64,000 bases of DNA from Allorhizobium borbori (GTDB lineage Bacteria > Pseudomonadota > Alphaproteobacteria > Rhizobiales > Rhizobiaceae). How positions within the stretch are numbered: position 1 is the first letter of the stretch; each line of letters opens with the position of its first letter. The notes beneath the pieces were generated by a model. That model saw nothing but the letters and a program-made list of their open reading frames with translations, did no database searches and was not told where the DNA came from. The DNA is taken from the NCBI RefSeq assembly GCF_014196535.1, contig NZ_JACIDU010000001.1:310001-374000 (forward strand), given 5' to 3'. Below, piece after piece: positions 42,118 to 51,629 of the stretch. The position numbers and the translations under genes were made by a program.

Positions 42118-43983
42118 ATGAGCGACACGCAACCGGCGGCAAGCCAGACGACTGCGGGCGGATACCGCGTTCTGGCCCGCAAATACCGCCCGAAGGATTT
42201 CTCCGATCTCATGGTCGGTCAGGAACCGATGGTGCGCACGCTCACCAACGCTTTCGAGACCGGGCGCATCGCACAGGCCTATATGCTGACCGGTGTGCGC
42301 GGGGTGGGCAAGACCACCACGGCGCGCATTCTCGCCCGCGCCCTGAATTACAAGACCGACACGATCGACAAACCGACCATCGACCTGCGCGAGCCCGGCA
42401 TCCATTGCCAGGCGATCATGGAGGGCCGCCATGTCGACGTGATCGAGATGGATGCCGCCTCCCATACCGGTATCGACGACATCCGCGAGATCATCGAGCA
42501 GGTGCGTTATCGCCCGGTTTCGGCGCGCTACAAGGTCTACATCATCGACGAAGTGCACATGCTTTCGACGCAGGCCTTCAACGGCCTGTTGAAGACGCTG
42601 GAAGAGCCGCCGGAGCATGTGAAGTTCATCTTCGCCACCACCGAAATCCGCAAGGTGCCGATCACGGTCCTGTCGCGCTGCCAGCGCTTCGACCTGCGCC
42701 GCATCAGCGCCTCGGATCTCGTGCACCTTTTCGGCACCATCGCCGGCAAGGAGGGCATCGACGCCGAACCGGAAGCGCTGGCGATGATTGCCCGCGCCGC
42801 CGAAGGTTCCGCCCGCGACGGTCTTTCCCTGCTCGACCAGGCGATTGCCCATGGCGGCGGCAAGGTGATTGCAGAGGCCGTGCGTGGCATGCTGGGGCTT
42901 GCCGACCGCGCCCGCATCGTCGATCTCTTCGAACATATCCTGCGCGGTGACGCCGCTTCGGCGCTCGCCGAATTCACCAGCCAGTACGAGGCCGGCGCCA
43001 ACCCCGTGGTGGTGCTGACCGACATGGCCGATTTCACCCATCTGGTGACGCGGCTGAAATTCGTACCCGATGCCGCCGACGACCCCTCGCTCTCCGAGGT
43101 CGAGCGCGTGCGCGGCAAGGCGTTTTCGGACAGTGTTGCCGTCAGCACGCTGTCTCGCCTGTGGCAGATGCTGTTGAAGGGCATTCCCGAGGCTGAAAAC
43201 TCCTCGCGGCCCTCTGCTGCAGCCGAAATGGTGCTGATCCGGCTGGCGCACGCCGCCAATCTTCCCTCACCGGAAGACGCCGCGCGCCGCCTCGCCGATT
43301 TTTCCAATGGCAATGGCGGTTCTGCGCCGCGCGCGCCCTCCGGCAATGGCGGCGGCGCGCAGATGCAGGCAACCGCAGCCATGGGCCGACCGCTGGAAAG
43401 CCGTGCGCCCGCCCCGACCAACGCCCCCTCCGCGCATCTGCGGGCCGTGCCGACACCGGAGCGCCCACCCGAAACGCTGGAGCGTCCGGCAGTTCAGGCC
43501 GAGCCGCAGCAGGAAGCCAAGGTTCACGTCCGCTCGCTGGAAGACATTGCCGATCTCTGCGCCGAACATCGCGAGCCCGTGCTTCGGGCGCGGGTGCGCC
43601 AGTCGGTGCATCTCGTGAAGCTCGAACCGGGACGGCTGGAAATCAACCTCGGCCCCGACGCACCGAAATCCATCGTCAACGATCTGACCTCGAAGCTGCG
43701 GGAATGGACGGGCATCACCTGGTGGGTGACGCTGTCCAACGAACCGGGCGAACCCACGCTTTCCGAAGCGGAAGTGATGGCGCAGGAAGCCCGGAAGGAA
43801 GATGCCAAGGCCGACCCGGACGTGATGGCGATCATGGCCCGCTTCCCCGGCTCGAAGATCATCGACGTGCGCATTTCCAAGCCGAGCGCCGAGGAAGACA
43901 GCGAGATGGATAATCCGCCGGCACCGCCGATTACCGAATCCTCCGAGGGCGACATCCTGCCCGGCGACGACATCGAATTCTGA
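42118..43983 (+). CDS. dnaX: DNA polymerase III subunits gamma and tau
   Basis: DnaX is the clamp-loader ATPase and scaffold of the replicase. The 621-residue protein has [20 protein letters not shown], Walker [19 protein letters not shown] at residues 59-76, the [18 protein letters not shown] segment, Walker [12 protein letters not shown] and sensor 1 [21 protein letters not shown]. The four cysteines that bind zinc in Escherichia coli DnaX are reduced to a single cysteine at residue 97. A proline- and alanine-rich linker from about 400 leads to the tau domain. The open frame upstream of 42118 covers ffs and is not coding. ybaB and recR follow, the usual set. Confidence 0.95.
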   Translation: MSDTQPAASQTTAGGYRVLARKYRPKDFSDLMVGQEPMVRTLTNAFETGRIAQAYMLTGVRGVGKTTTARILARALNYKTDTIDKPTIDLREPGIHCQAIMEGRHVDVIEMDAASHTGIDDIREIIEQVRYRPVSARYKVYIIDEVHMLSTQAFNGLLKTLEEPPEHVKFIFATTEIRKVPITVLSRCQRFDLRRISASDLVHLFGTIAGKEGIDAEPEALAMIARAAEGSARDGLSLLDQAIAHGGGKVIAEAVRGMLGLADRARIVDLFEHILRGDAASALAEFTSQYEAGANPVVVLTDMADFTHLVTRLKFVPDAADDPSLSEVERVRGKAFSDSVAVSTLSRLWQMLLKGIPEAENSSRPSAAAEMVLIRLAHAANLPSPEDAARRLADFSNGNGGSAPRAPSGNGGGAQMQATAAMGRPLESRAPAPTNAPSAHLRAVPTPERPPETLERPAVQAEPQQEAKVHVRSLEDIADLCAEHREPVLRARVRQSVHLVKLEPGRLEINLGPDAPKSIVNDLTSKLREWTGITWWVTLSNEPGEPTLSEAEVMAQEARKEDAKADPDVMAIMARFPGSKIIDVRISKPSAEEDSEMDNPPAPPITESSEGDILPGDDIEF

Positions 43984-44018
43984 AAACACAGCCGACAATT
44001 CAAACAGGGAGAGCCGCA

Positions 44019-44342
44019 ATGCGCGACATCATGGGCATGATGGGCAAGGTCAAGGAAATGCAGGCCAAGATGGAGAACCTGCAGACCGAGATCGCCAGCC
44101 TCGAAGTGGAGGGCAAGTCCGGCGGCGGCCTCGTTACCCTGCGCCTGACCGGCAAGGGCGACCTGCTGGGCGTGAAGATCGACCCGTCGCTGTTCAAGGA
44201 AGACGACGTGGAAATCCTCGAGGATCTGATCGTGGCCGCCCACAAGGACGCCAAGGACAAGGCCGAGGCGATTGCCGCCGAAAAGACCAAGGCCGTGACC
44301 GCGGGTCTGCCGATCCCGCCCGGCATGAAGTTTCCGTTCTGA
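44019..44342 (+). CDS. Nucleoid-associated protein YbaB/EbfC
   Basis: A 107-residue DNA-binding dimer of the YbaB/EbfC family. [27 protein letters not shown] is the N-terminal helix, then [30 protein letters not shown], and a C-terminal helix ending in [12 protein letters not shown], the standard close. GGGAGAGCC precedes the ATG. It lies between dnaX and recR, as in most bacteria, though here a MOSC gene on the other strand interrupts before recR. Confidence 0.93.
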   Translation: MRDIMGMMGKVKEMQAKMENLQTEIASLEVEGKSGGGLVTLRLTGKGDLLGVKIDPSLFKEDDVEILEDLIVAAHKDAKDKAEAIAAEKTKAVTAGLPIPPGMKFPF

Positions 44343-44345
44343 ACC

Positions 44346-44957
44346 TCAGGACGATAACAGCGCCCGCATTCTGAGACTGACCGGGGCGGCGAGCATGCGC
44401 CGCCTGTCTTCCTCCGGAAGCCTTCGCCCGCCGGCCAACAGCATGTCCGGGATGGCGACACGTTGACCGGCATAGGGTTCGATCGAAACCACCTGCCCAG
44501 CCGCCAGTACGCCGCCCCTCAACACCCGACAATAGATGCCCGGCCGCCCGGCCTCATTGTAAAGCGAAGCGAATTTCGGATCGCCCATGCGGGCGGCGAG
44601 TGTGTTGCAGGGAATGCGCGCCGCCGTGGCTTCCAGCAGGACATCGCCGATGTGCAAACGGTCACCAACTGCCATGTCGCGATTGTCCAGCGCCTCGATC
44701 ACCAGATTTTCGCCGAAGGTTCCAGGCGGAATTGGGCGGTTCAGGCGCTCTCCCCACCAGTCGAGCGTCACCGACCCTTCGAGCAGGATTGCCTGGTCCG
44801 GGCCACCGTGGTGCTTCGTGTTGCATACGGCGTCGCCGACGAGACCGGCGGTGTCGATCATCACCGGAGCCGTGACCTCGCTTTTGCCGATGCCGCTCTT
44901 GTAACTCTTGCCGGGAAGTCGTTCGGCCCGGCCGATGCAGATAGCTGTCAGTTTCAT
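44346..44957 (-). CDS. MOSC-domain protein
   Basis: A 203-residue MOSC (molybdenum cofactor sulfurase C-terminal) domain protein of the YiiM type. GLVGDAVCNTKHHGGPDQAILLE is the hallmark with the HHGG motif, PPGTFGENLVIEALDNRD follows, and the conserved cysteine lies in AARIPCNTLAARM. YiiM relatives handle molybdenum-cofactor-dependent reduction of N-hydroxylated compounds. It is inserted on the opposite strand between ybaB and recR, which breaks the common dnaX-ybaB-recR operon. The longer frame upstream to 45020 is shadow. Confidence 0.88.
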   Translation of the reverse strand: MKLTAICIGRAERLPGKSYKSGIGKSEVTAPVMIDTAGLVGDAVCNTKHHGGPDQAILLEGSVTLDWWGERLNRPIPPGTFGENLVIEALDNRDMAVGDRLHIGDVLLEATAARIPCNTLAARMGDPKFASLYNEAGRPGIYCRVLRGGVLAAGQVVSIEPYAGQRVAIPDMLLAGGRRLPEEDRRRMLAAPVSLRMRALLSS

Positions 44958-45013
44958 CGTTCCGCTCCTGCTCCACGATTCCGTTCGGGGTTCATATGGG
45001 ATAGAAAGACACC

Positions 45014-45619
45014 ATGGCAAAGCGAGTCACCGGTCCGGAAATCGAAAAACTTATCCAGCTTCTGGCGAAGGTGCCGGGGCTCGGGCCGCGTTCGGCCCGG
45101 CGCGCCGCGCTTACGCTCGTCAAGAAGAAGGACCAGTTGCTCGGGCCATTGTCGAAGGCCATGGGCGAGGCCTATGACAAGGTGCGGATCTGCTCCTGCT
45201 GCGGCAATGTCGATACGATCGATCCCTGCACCGTCTGCACCGACGAACGCCGCGACCACGGCGTGATCATCGTGGTGGAAGACGTCTCCGACCTCTGGGC
45301 GCTGGAGCGGGCCGGAGCGCTCAACGTGGTCTATCATGTTCTCGGCGGCACGCTTTCGCCGCTCGATGGGGTCGGTCCCGACGACCTCAACATCGCCGGC
45401 CTCATCGACCGCGTGACGCGCGGCCATGTGCGTGAGGTCATCATTGCCGTGAACGCCACCGTCGAGGGGCAAACAACAGCCCACTATATAACCGAGCAAC
45501 TTGCCGGCATCGACGTGAAGATCACCCGGCTTGCACATGGCGTGCCGGTGGGTGGCGAACTCGATTATCTCGACGAGGGCACGCTGACGGCGGCACTTCG
45601 CGCCCGCACGGCGATTTGA
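45014..45619 (+). CDS. recR: Recombination protein RecR
   Basis: RecR works with RecF and RecO to load RecA at single-strand gaps. The 201-residue protein has the helix-hairpin-helix [19 protein letters not shown], a zinc finger with cysteines 60, 63, 72 and 75, the Toprim domain beginning [20 protein letters not shown] with [21 protein letters not shown], and the Walker-like tail [38 protein letters not shown] precedes ATG. Its promoter must lie within the short divergent gap to the MOSC gene. Confidence 0.96.
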   Translation: MAKRVTGPEIEKLIQLLAKVPGLGPRSARRAALTLVKKKDQLLGPLSKAMGEAYDKVRICSCCGNVDTIDPCTVCTDERRDHGVIIVVEDVSDLWALERAGALNVVYHVLGGTLSPLDGVGPDDLNIAGLIDRVTRGHVREVIIAVNATVEGQTTAHYITEQLAGIDVKITRLAHGVPVGGELDYLDEGTLTAALRARTAI

Positions 45620-45697
45620 TCCGGCCCCATTGTTTCCTCCTTTGAGCCTATACGTCATCCTCGCGACAAACGATTCGCGGATGCCGGGAGGAATGAA

Positions 45698-46942
45698 ATG
45701 GGTCTGAAACAGCTTGCCGCCGTACTGATTGCGGGCATCACGGCCTTTGCCACTCCGGCCGCAGCGCTCGACAAGGGCGCGGTCGATGTCCAGTTCCGGC
45801 AATGGATCGACCGTGACCTCTGGCCGGAAGCCAAGGCCGCCGGTATTTCCGAAAAGACATTCCGCGCAGCACTTTCCGGTGTCACGCTCTATTTCGACCT
45901 GCCCGATCTGGTGCCGCCCGGCACGAAGCCGCCGAAGGAGCAGAGCCAGAGCCAGGCGGAATTCTCCTCCCCAGGCGCCTATTTCAACGAGCAGCGGCTT
46001 CAGGGCCTTGCCGCCACGGGCCGGGCGCTGGCATCCGAACATGCGGCGACGCTGAAGAAGGTTGAGGCCGCCTATGGCGTTCCCGGCCCCATCATTCTTG
46101 CCGTCTGGGGGCGCGAGAGCGGCTATGGCAAGGCGAAGCTGCCTTATCCGGCCATGGGCGTTCTCGCCACCAAGGCCTTCATGTCCACCCGCAGGGACAT
46201 GTTCCGGCAGGAGCTCATTTCGGCGCTGCAAATTGTCGAAAGCGGCGATTCTGAGCCGCGGGCCATGCTGGGCTCCTGGGCCGGCGCACTCGGCCAGCCA
46301 CAATTCATGCCCGGCAGCTATCTGAAATATGCCGTCGATTTCGATGGCGACGGCCATCGCAACATCTGGACCTCCGTGCCGGATACGCTGGCTTCCATCG
46401 CCAACTATCTGAAGCTCAAGGGCTGGCAGCGCGGGCGCGGGTGGGGCTATGAGGTGACGATGCCGGCCGGCGTTTCCTGCGCGCAGGAAGGGCCGGATCG
46501 CGCCAAACCGCTTTCCGTGTGGGCCGGCGAAGGCATCAGGCCCGTTTCGGGCCGCGCCTTCCCCTCCAGCGAGATGAAGGCACCATCCATGATGCTGGTT
46601 CCGGCCGGCACCTTCGGACCGGAATTCATCGTCACGCCGAATTTCTACGTCATCAAGGAATACAACAATTCCGATCTCTACGCGCTTTACATCGGCAACC
46701 TCGCCGACCGCATTTCAAATGGCGGCGCCGCCTTCAAGGGGGCGTGGGGCGATGTGGGCAAGATGCTGCGCTCGGATGTTCTGGCCATGCAGAACCGGCT
46801 GGTGACGCTCGGCTACGATGTCGGCAAGGCGGATGGCCTGCCGGGTTTCAAGACCCGGCGTTCCCTCGGCGAATGGCAGGCAAAAAACGGGCTGGCCTCT
46901 ACCTGCTATCCCGATGCATCGCTGAAAAGTCGCCTGAAATAG
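45698..46942 (+). CDS. MltB-type lytic murein transglycosylase
   Basis: A 414-residue periplasmic enzyme that cleaves peptidoglycan glycan strands to leave anhydro ends. A signal peptide (MGLKQLAAVLIAGITAFATPAAA) is followed by an SLT_2 domain. The catalytic glutamate lies in PIILAVWGRESGYGKAKLP, with GSWAGALGQPQFMPGSYLKYAVDFDGDGHRNIW downstream. A C-terminal PG_binding_1 domain reads LRSDVLAMQNRLVTLGYDVGKADGLPGFKTRRSLGEWQ. No lipobox cysteine is seen, so it is soluble, unlike Escherichia coli MltB. AGGAATGAA precedes ATG. Confidence 0.92.
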   Translation: MGLKQLAAVLIAGITAFATPAAALDKGAVDVQFRQWIDRDLWPEAKAAGISEKTFRAALSGVTLYFDLPDLVPPGTKPPKEQSQSQAEFSSPGAYFNEQRLQGLAATGRALASEHAATLKKVEAAYGVPGPIILAVWGRESGYGKAKLPYPAMGVLATKAFMSTRRDMFRQELISALQIVESGDSEPRAMLGSWAGALGQPQFMPGSYLKYAVDFDGDGHRNIWTSVPDTLASIANYLKLKGWQRGRGWGYEVTMPAGVSCAQEGPDRAKPLSVWAGEGIRPVSGRAFPSSEMKAPSMMLVPAGTFGPEFIVTPNFYVIKEYNNSDLYALYIGNLADRISNGGAAFKGAWGDVGKMLRSDVLAMQNRLVTLGYDVGKADGLPGFKTRRSLGEWQAKNGLASTCYPDASLKSRLK

Positions 46943-47006
46943 CCATTGCACGGGCCGGCACTTGCGGTTAGTCCATCAGACCATGCGCAAACGACCGGAG
47001 AAGACC

Positions 47007-47633
47007 ATGGCCGCGAAGATCCGCTCTCACGAAGGCGATATTTCCGCCGAGGACGCCGCGCGCTATACCGGCGCCATTGCCATCGATACCGAGACGCTCG
47101 GCCTCGTTCCCCGCCGCGACCGGCTTTGCGTCGTCCAGCTCTCGCCGGGAGATGGAACGGCCGATGTCATCCGCATCGCCGCCGGGCAGAAGGAAGCACC
47201 GAACCTCGTTGCCCTGCTGGCCGATCCCGCCCGCCAGAAGATCTTCCATTACGGCCGCTTCGACATTGCCGTGCTCTTCCACACCTTCGGCGTGGTGACG
47301 ACGCCGGTGTTCTGCACCAAGGTCGCCTCGCGCCTCACCCGAACCTATACCGACCGCCATGGCCTGAAGGACAATCTCAAGGAAATGCTGGGCGTCGACA
47401 TTTCCAAGGCGCAGCAATCCTCCGACTGGGCGGCGGCGGTGCTTTCGCCGGAACAGCTCGAATATGCCGCTTCCGACGTGCTCTACCTGCATGCGTTGCG
47501 CGACAAGCTGGAGATGCGTCTGGTGCGCGATGGCCGCAAGGCACTGGCCGAGGAATGCTTCCGCTTTCTGCCGACGCGCGCGCAACTCGACCTTCTCGGC
47601 TGGGAAGAAACCGACATTTTCGCCCATAGCTGA
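47007..47633 (+). CDS. rnd: Ribonuclease D-type 3'-5' exonuclease
   Basis: A 208-residue exonuclease consisting only of the DEDDy domain. Exo I is AIAIDTETLGLVPRRDRLC, Exo II is KIFHYGRFDIAVLFHTFG and Exo III is EYAASDVLYLHAL with the tyrosine. The HRDC domains of Escherichia coli RNase D are absent, as is common for this short alphaproteobacterial form. DRHGLKDNLKEMLGVDISKAQQSSDW is also family-typical. ATG 47007 with GGAG nine bases upstream gives MAAKIRSHEGDIS; upstream ATGs at 46962 and 46983 lack ribosome sites. Confidence 0.88.
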   Translation: MAAKIRSHEGDISAEDAARYTGAIAIDTETLGLVPRRDRLCVVQLSPGDGTADVIRIAAGQKEAPNLVALLADPARQKIFHYGRFDIAVLFHTFGVVTTPVFCTKVASRLTRTYTDRHGLKDNLKEMLGVDISKAQQSSDWAAAVLSPEQLEYAASDVLYLHALRDKLEMRLVRDGRKALAEECFRFLPTRAQLDLLGWEETDIFAHS

Positions 47634-47999
47634 GCGGTGCGGCCGGCTAGTCCAGACCCGCGGCCTGTGCAAGTGCGTGAATTTGACGGCGAAAGCCACA
47701 ACACGCCCTTAACATTTTATTAACCATTCCGGATTATAAATGTCTTGGGTCGTTCTATGCCCATTGCATTCGGGCATCGTGCGCATATCCTCGGATTTGA
47801 AGCGTCGCCATGATTCGCCCGATTGACGCATCCGGAAATAGCCTTCTGCATATCGGCAGACGATATGCGAACTGAACGTGCATTCGCACAGGCCATGAGG
47901 CAATGCGCGGAAACCGGGCACCGCGTCTCGAATGCGACAGCCGTATGAGCGGCTTGATGTTGTCTGTTCCCCTTTTCCTGGCCAGAGTGGGAGCGCGCC
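47634..47999. other. Intergenic region with a CtrA box, no recognised gene
   Basis: The 366 bases between rnd and the acidic protein gene contain no conserved frame. The only strong signal is the TTAA-N7-TTAA site at 47709-47724. The region after it is moderately AT-rich compared with its neighbours, as expected for a promoter and long leader. Small minus-strand frames here overlap one another and have no ribosome sites. Confidence 0.55.
47709..47724. promoter_or_regulatory. CtrA-type box upstream of the acidic protein gene
   Basis: TTAACATTTTATTAAC fits TTAA-N7-TTAAC, the full CtrA binding consensus. It is followed by ATTCCGGATTATAAATG, which may hold a -10 element. The next gene on the plus strand starts at 48000. 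Confidence 0.5.
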
Positions 48000-48908
48000 A
48001 TGCTGCCTCCGATCCTATCCGTTTCAAATACCACCGTGCAGCACAGGGTGCCGCCGCGGCAGGAACATGATGGTCATCCACGGGGTGGACAGGGCCAGAA
48101 CCCGCAAGGCAACCGCAGCGATCAGGGTACGGTCGCCGTCTCCAGCGCCGTTTCAGGCCGGGTGAATATTCTCAATCTTTCCGGCCCCGAGACCATGACG
48201 ATGAGCCTTTCCCAGCTCTCGGATGCAATCGCCAAGGCTCTCGACATGCCGGCCATGCCGGGCGAGAGCCCCGCCATGCATGCGCTTCGTCTTGCCAACG
48301 CAATTCTGGCCATGAACGAGGGACCTAGCATGGCGCTCGAACGCCAGCTCGGTCATCTTCTGAAGGGTCTTCCGCTGCAGCTCGTGGCTCTGGCCTTGAA
48401 GCAGCCCGGCGGCGCCGAAGCGGCGCGCGTGGCAGCCTATCTGGAAGTCAACCGGCAGAAGGGCGACGCGGCCACCGATGCGGTCGTGGCGTCCTACCTG
48501 CAGAACGAAGCATCCGAGGATGACAGCCTGATCGCGCTGGCGTTGCGCTCCGCACGGCCGGAAATCGAATTGAAGGGCGTCTCCAATATCCAGCCCTTCG
48601 AAAACCAGCTTCTTCAGGCCGCATTTCTCGCCGCACAACGGGTTGGCATTGCCCTGCCCTACGTGAACATGGCGATTGATGACGTCACGCAGGAAGACGA
48701 AGACGAGGATGAAGAACGGCACGCCTCGCATGAGGACGGCAACCACGCCGATGACGGCGACGGTGAAGAGGACGAAAGCGATCAACAGCCCGCGCTGACG
48801 CACGAGGCAAAATCTGGCGGCGAGACAATTTCATCTCCCGCCGACGAAGACGAAGCAGCCGACGAATTCGCCTATGCCTATTACCAGCGCATGTCGGGCG
48901 CACTGTAA
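48000..48908 (+). CDS. Acidic protein of unknown function
   Basis: I do not recognise this 302-residue protein. The first 65 residues are polar and low in structure (rich in Q, N, G and S). Residues about 66-215 are helical and leucine/alanine-rich, with a segment of paired helices such as ALRLANAILAMNEGPSMALE, then HLLKGLPLQLVALALKQPGG, then VAAYLEVNRQKGDAAT. The C-terminal third is strongly acidic (QEDEDEDEERHASHEDG and further D/E runs) and ends AYAYYQRMSGAL. No signal peptide or membrane segment is seen. A later start, such as the ATG of MTMSLSQLSDAIAKAL at about 48195, would remove the doubtful N-terminus. A CtrA-type box lies upstream, hinting at cell-cycle control. Confidence 0.65.
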   Translation: MLPPILSVSNTTVQHRVPPRQEHDGHPRGGQGQNPQGNRSDQGTVAVSSAVSGRVNILNLSGPETMTMSLSQLSDAIAKALDMPAMPGESPAMHALRLANAILAMNEGPSMALERQLGHLLKGLPLQLVALALKQPGGAEAARVAAYLEVNRQKGDAATDAVVASYLQNEASEDDSLIALALRSARPEIELKGVSNIQPFENQLLQAAFLAAQRVGIALPYVNMAIDDVTQEDEDEDEERHASHEDGNHADDGDGEEDESDQQPALTHEAKSGGETISSPADEDEAADEFAYAYYQRMSGAL

Positions 48909-48956
48909 AAGCCCGTTCAGGGCCAGGCCCGCCCGCTTACCGCTTCGCAGGACATG

Positions 48957-48983
48957 AAAAAACCCGCCGGACTATCCGGCGGG
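48957..48983 (-). terminator. Terminator of rpsA
   Basis: CCCGCCGGA (48963-48971) pairs perfectly with TCCGGCGGG (48975-48983). On the minus strand the stem is followed by six Ts (48962-48957). It may also serve the convergent acidic protein gene. Confidence 0.85.
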
Positions 48984-49006
48984 CTTCTTATTTCAGGCGA
49001 TACCGA

Positions 49007-50710
49007 TTACTCGGCGCCGCGGTTCTTCAGGGCTGCGCCCAGGATGTCGCCGAGCGAAGCGCCCGAGTCGGACGAACCGAACTGAGCCACGGCTTCCTTC
49101 TCTTCGGCGATTTCGAGCGCCTTGATCGAAAGCATGACCTTGCGGTCCTTCTTGGAGAAGTTCGTCACGCGAGCGTCGAACACCTGACCGACCGAGAAAC
49201 GCTCCGGACGCTGATCGTCGCGATCGCGTGCCAAGTCGTTGCGGCGGATGAAGGAGGTGATGTCCTCGTGGTTGACGAGCTTCACTTCGACGCCACCATC
49301 GTTGACGGCGATGACTTCGCACGAAACGACAGCGTTCTTGCGCAGGTCGCCGGAAGCGGCAGCTTCGCCGACCGAATCACGGCCGAGCTGCTTGATGCCG
49401 AGCGAGATGCGTTCCTTCTCGACGTCCACGTCCAGAACGACAGCCTTGACGACGTCGCCCTTGTTGAACTCTTCGATGACCTGTTCGCCCGGACGGTTCC
49501 AGTCGAGGTCGGAGAGGTGGACCATGCCGTCAACGTCGCCTTCGAGGCCGATGAACAGGCCGAATTCGGTCTTGTTCTTGACTTCGCCTTCGACTTCAGA
49601 GCCAGCCGGATGCGAGAAGGCGAATGCCTGCCACGGGTTTTCCAGCGTCTGCTTGAGGCCGAGCGAGATACGGCGCTTGGTCGGGTCGACTTCGAGAACG
49701 ACCACGTCGACTTCCTGGCTCGTGGACAGGATCTTGCCGGGGTGAACGTTCTTCTTCGTCCAGGACATTTCGGAGATATGGATCAGGCCTTCGATGCCCG
49801 GCTCCAGCTCGACGAATGCACCGTAGTCGGTGATGTTCGTGACGGTGCCCGAGATCTTCTTGCCGACCGGATACTTGGCCGAGATGCCATCCCACGGATC
49901 CGACTCGAGCTGCTTCATGCCGAGCGAGATACGGTGGGTTTCCTGGTTGATGCGGATGATCTGAACCTTGACCTGCTGGCCAATGGACAGGATTTCCGAC
50001 GGATGGTTGACGCGGCGCCAGGCCATGTCGGTGACGTGCAGCAGGCCGTCGATGCCGCCGAGGTCAACGAACGCACCGTAATCGGTGATGTTCTTGACGA
50101 CGCCGTCAACAACCTGGCCTTCTTCGAGGTTCTGAACGATTTCAGAACGCTGCTCGGCGCGGGACTCTTCGAGAACCGTGCGGCGCGAAACCACGATGTT
50201 GCCGCGACGCTTGTCCATCTTGAGGATTTCGAAGGGCTGCGGGTTGTGCATCAGCGGGGTCACGTCGCGGATCGGACGGATGTCGACCTGCGAACGCGGC
50301 AGGAAGGCAACGGCGCCGTCGAGATCGACGGTGAAACCACCCTTGACCTGGTTGAAGATGACGCCTTCAACGCGCTCGCCGGCTTCGAACTTGGCTTCGA
50401 GCTTGATCCAGCTTTCTTCGCGGCGAGCCTTCTCGCGCGACAGAACAGCTTCGCCAAGCGCGTTTTCGATGCGCTCGACATAGACTTCGACTTCGTCGCC
50501 GACCTTCAGCGAGCCGTCCTTGGCCTTGGCGCCGAATTCCTTGAGCGGAACGCGACCTTCGACCTTGAGGCCGACGTCAACGATCGCGACGTCCTTCTCG
50601 ATGGCGGTCACGATGCCCTTGGCAACATAGCCTTCAGCGAGGTCGGTCTTGGCAAAGGATTCTTCGAGCAGGGCTGCGAAATCTTCGCGCGTGGGGGTAG
50701 AAACAGACAT
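49007..50710 (-). CDS. rpsA: 30S ribosomal protein S1
   Basis: S1 brings mRNA to the 30S subunit during initiation. The 567-residue protein has six S1 RNA-binding repeats, recognisable by the recurring GxVxxITDYGAFVDLGG (or VELEPG) wording, for example DGVVKNITDYGAFVDLGGIDGLLHVTDMAW and GTVTNITDYGAFVELEPGIEGLIHISEMSW. Each long string is broken here only by the text. The length agrees with alphaproteobacterial S1. The start at 50710 (MSVSTPTREDFAALLEESF) follows CCAGGAGATTAC, a strong ribosome site; the open frame beyond is leader. cmk lies 195 bp upstream on the same strand, the usual order. Confidence 0.97.
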   Translation of the reverse strand: MSVSTPTREDFAALLEESFAKTDLAEGYVAKGIVTAIEKDVAIVDVGLKVEGRVPLKEFGAKAKDGSLKVGDEVEVYVERIENALGEAVLSREKARREESWIKLEAKFEAGERVEGVIFNQVKGGFTVDLDGAVAFLPRSQVDIRPIRDVTPLMHNPQPFEILKMDKRRGNIVVSRRTVLEESRAEQRSEIVQNLEEGQVVDGVVKNITDYGAFVDLGGIDGLLHVTDMAWRRVNHPSEILSIGQQVKVQIIRINQETHRISLGMKQLESDPWDGISAKYPVGKKISGTVTNITDYGAFVELEPGIEGLIHISEMSWTKKNVHPGKILSTSQEVDVVVLEVDPTKRRISLGLKQTLENPWQAFAFSHPAGSEVEGEVKNKTEFGLFIGLEGDVDGMVHLSDLDWNRPGEQVIEEFNKGDVVKAVVLDVDVEKERISLGIKQLGRDSVGEAAASGDLRKNAVVSCEVIAVNDGGVEVKLVNHEDITSFIRRNDLARDRDDQRPERFSVGQVFDARVTNFSKKDRKVMLSIKALEIAEEKEAVAQFGSSDSGASLGDILGAALKNRGAE

Positions 50711-50905
50711 GTAATCTCCTGGAACATCCACTCTATCCGAGCGGACGCATATGCGCCGGGGGCTGGTGTTGAACCGGTTCGCAAGCGCATCCGTCCGCTT
50801 CAACGAGCGAACAACCGGCGCAGGACGTGCTTGCGGACCCATAAACGGAACAGGCAGGTGCCGGTTCCCTTCGTATTCGTCAATTTCTCTTGGATGAGAA
50901 AAGAA
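50711..50905 (-). other. rpsA leader / cmk-rpsA spacer
   Basis: The 195-base spacer between cmk and rpsA has no gene. It contains several short complementary stretches, for example GCGGACGCAT near 50751 and the rearranged GCGCATCCGTCCGC near 50784. A structured leader used for S1 autoregulation is possible, but I found no known motif. Confidence 0.35.
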
Positions 50906-51541
50906 TCAATTCGAATTCAGCCGTTCATCGATTATCGATTTTGCGGCCAGAAACGCCGCCTCTATACTCATTTCCGAGGTATCAAGCAAGAGCGCGTCTT
51001 GCGCTGGTTTCAAAGGGCTGTCGGCCCTTCCCATGTCGCGTTCGTCGCGGGTCTTCACATCGGCGAAAATCGCCTCGAAATCGGCCGTGCCACCATTCGC
51101 GATGATCTCGTCGAAACGCCGTCTTGCGCGCACCTCGGGCGAGGCCGTCACATAAAGCTTCACCGGCGCGTCCGGGCAGACGACCGTGCCGATATCGCGC
51201 CCGTCGAGAACCGTGCCCGGCAGTTTCCCGGAAAAGCGTCGCTGCGCGGTCACCAGCGCACGGCGCACCGGCGTCATCACTGCCACCTTCGAGGCGGCCT
51301 CACCGATCTCGTGGCGGGAAAGGACCGCCCGGTCGAGGCCGGACAGGTCGAGGTCGAGCGCCATGCGCTCGGCGACCGCCTCGTCATCGAGCGACAGGCC
51401 CGCGTCGAGCAATGCCTTGGCGGTGGCGCGATAGGTGAGCCCGGTATCGAGATGATGAAAGCCGTAGGTTTCGGCAATCCGGCGCGCAAGCGTGCCCTTG
51501 CCGGCTGCTGCGGGACCATCGATGGCGACAACGAAACTCAT
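50906..51541 (-). CDS. cmk: Cytidylate kinase
   Basis: Cmk phosphorylates CMP and dCMP. The 211-residue P-loop kinase opens [39 protein letters not shown], with Walker [38 protein letters not shown] follows, and then RRRFDEI and [25 protein letters not shown], all usual for Cmk. The start at 51541 follows GGAGTTTAGGTCCACC on the minus strand. The order cmk-rpsA is conserved in bacteria. In many rhizobia aroA lies just upstream and overlaps; here it is missing. Confidence 0.95.
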   Translation of the reverse strand: MSFVVAIDGPAAAGKGTLARRIAETYGFHHLDTGLTYRATAKALLDAGLSLDDEAVAERMALDLDLSGLDRAVLSRHEIGEAASKVAVMTPVRRALVTAQRRFSGKLPGTVLDGRDIGTVVCPDAPVKLYVTASPEVRARRRFDEIIANGGTADFEAIFADVKTRDERDMGRADSPLKPAQDALLLDTSEMSIEAAFLAAKSIIDERLNSN

Positions 51542-51548
51542 GGTGGAC

Positions 51549-51629
51549 CTAAACTCCTGCGTCGGCTCCGGCCATCGCCTCGACGAGGCCGGGGAAACTG
51601 GCGGCGGTGCCGCTGCAATCATAGCCTCG
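51549..51629 (-). pseudogene. Possible 3' remnant of aroA
   Basis: The minus-strand frame reads [20 protein letters not shown] then GADAGV and stops eight bases before cmk. It resembles the C-terminus of EPSP synthase (DDATMIATSFPEFMDLMAG type), which ends at exactly this place in relatives such as Sinorhizobium. No more of aroA is visible upstream. The match covers only about 24 residues, so chance similarity is possible. Confidence 0.3.
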
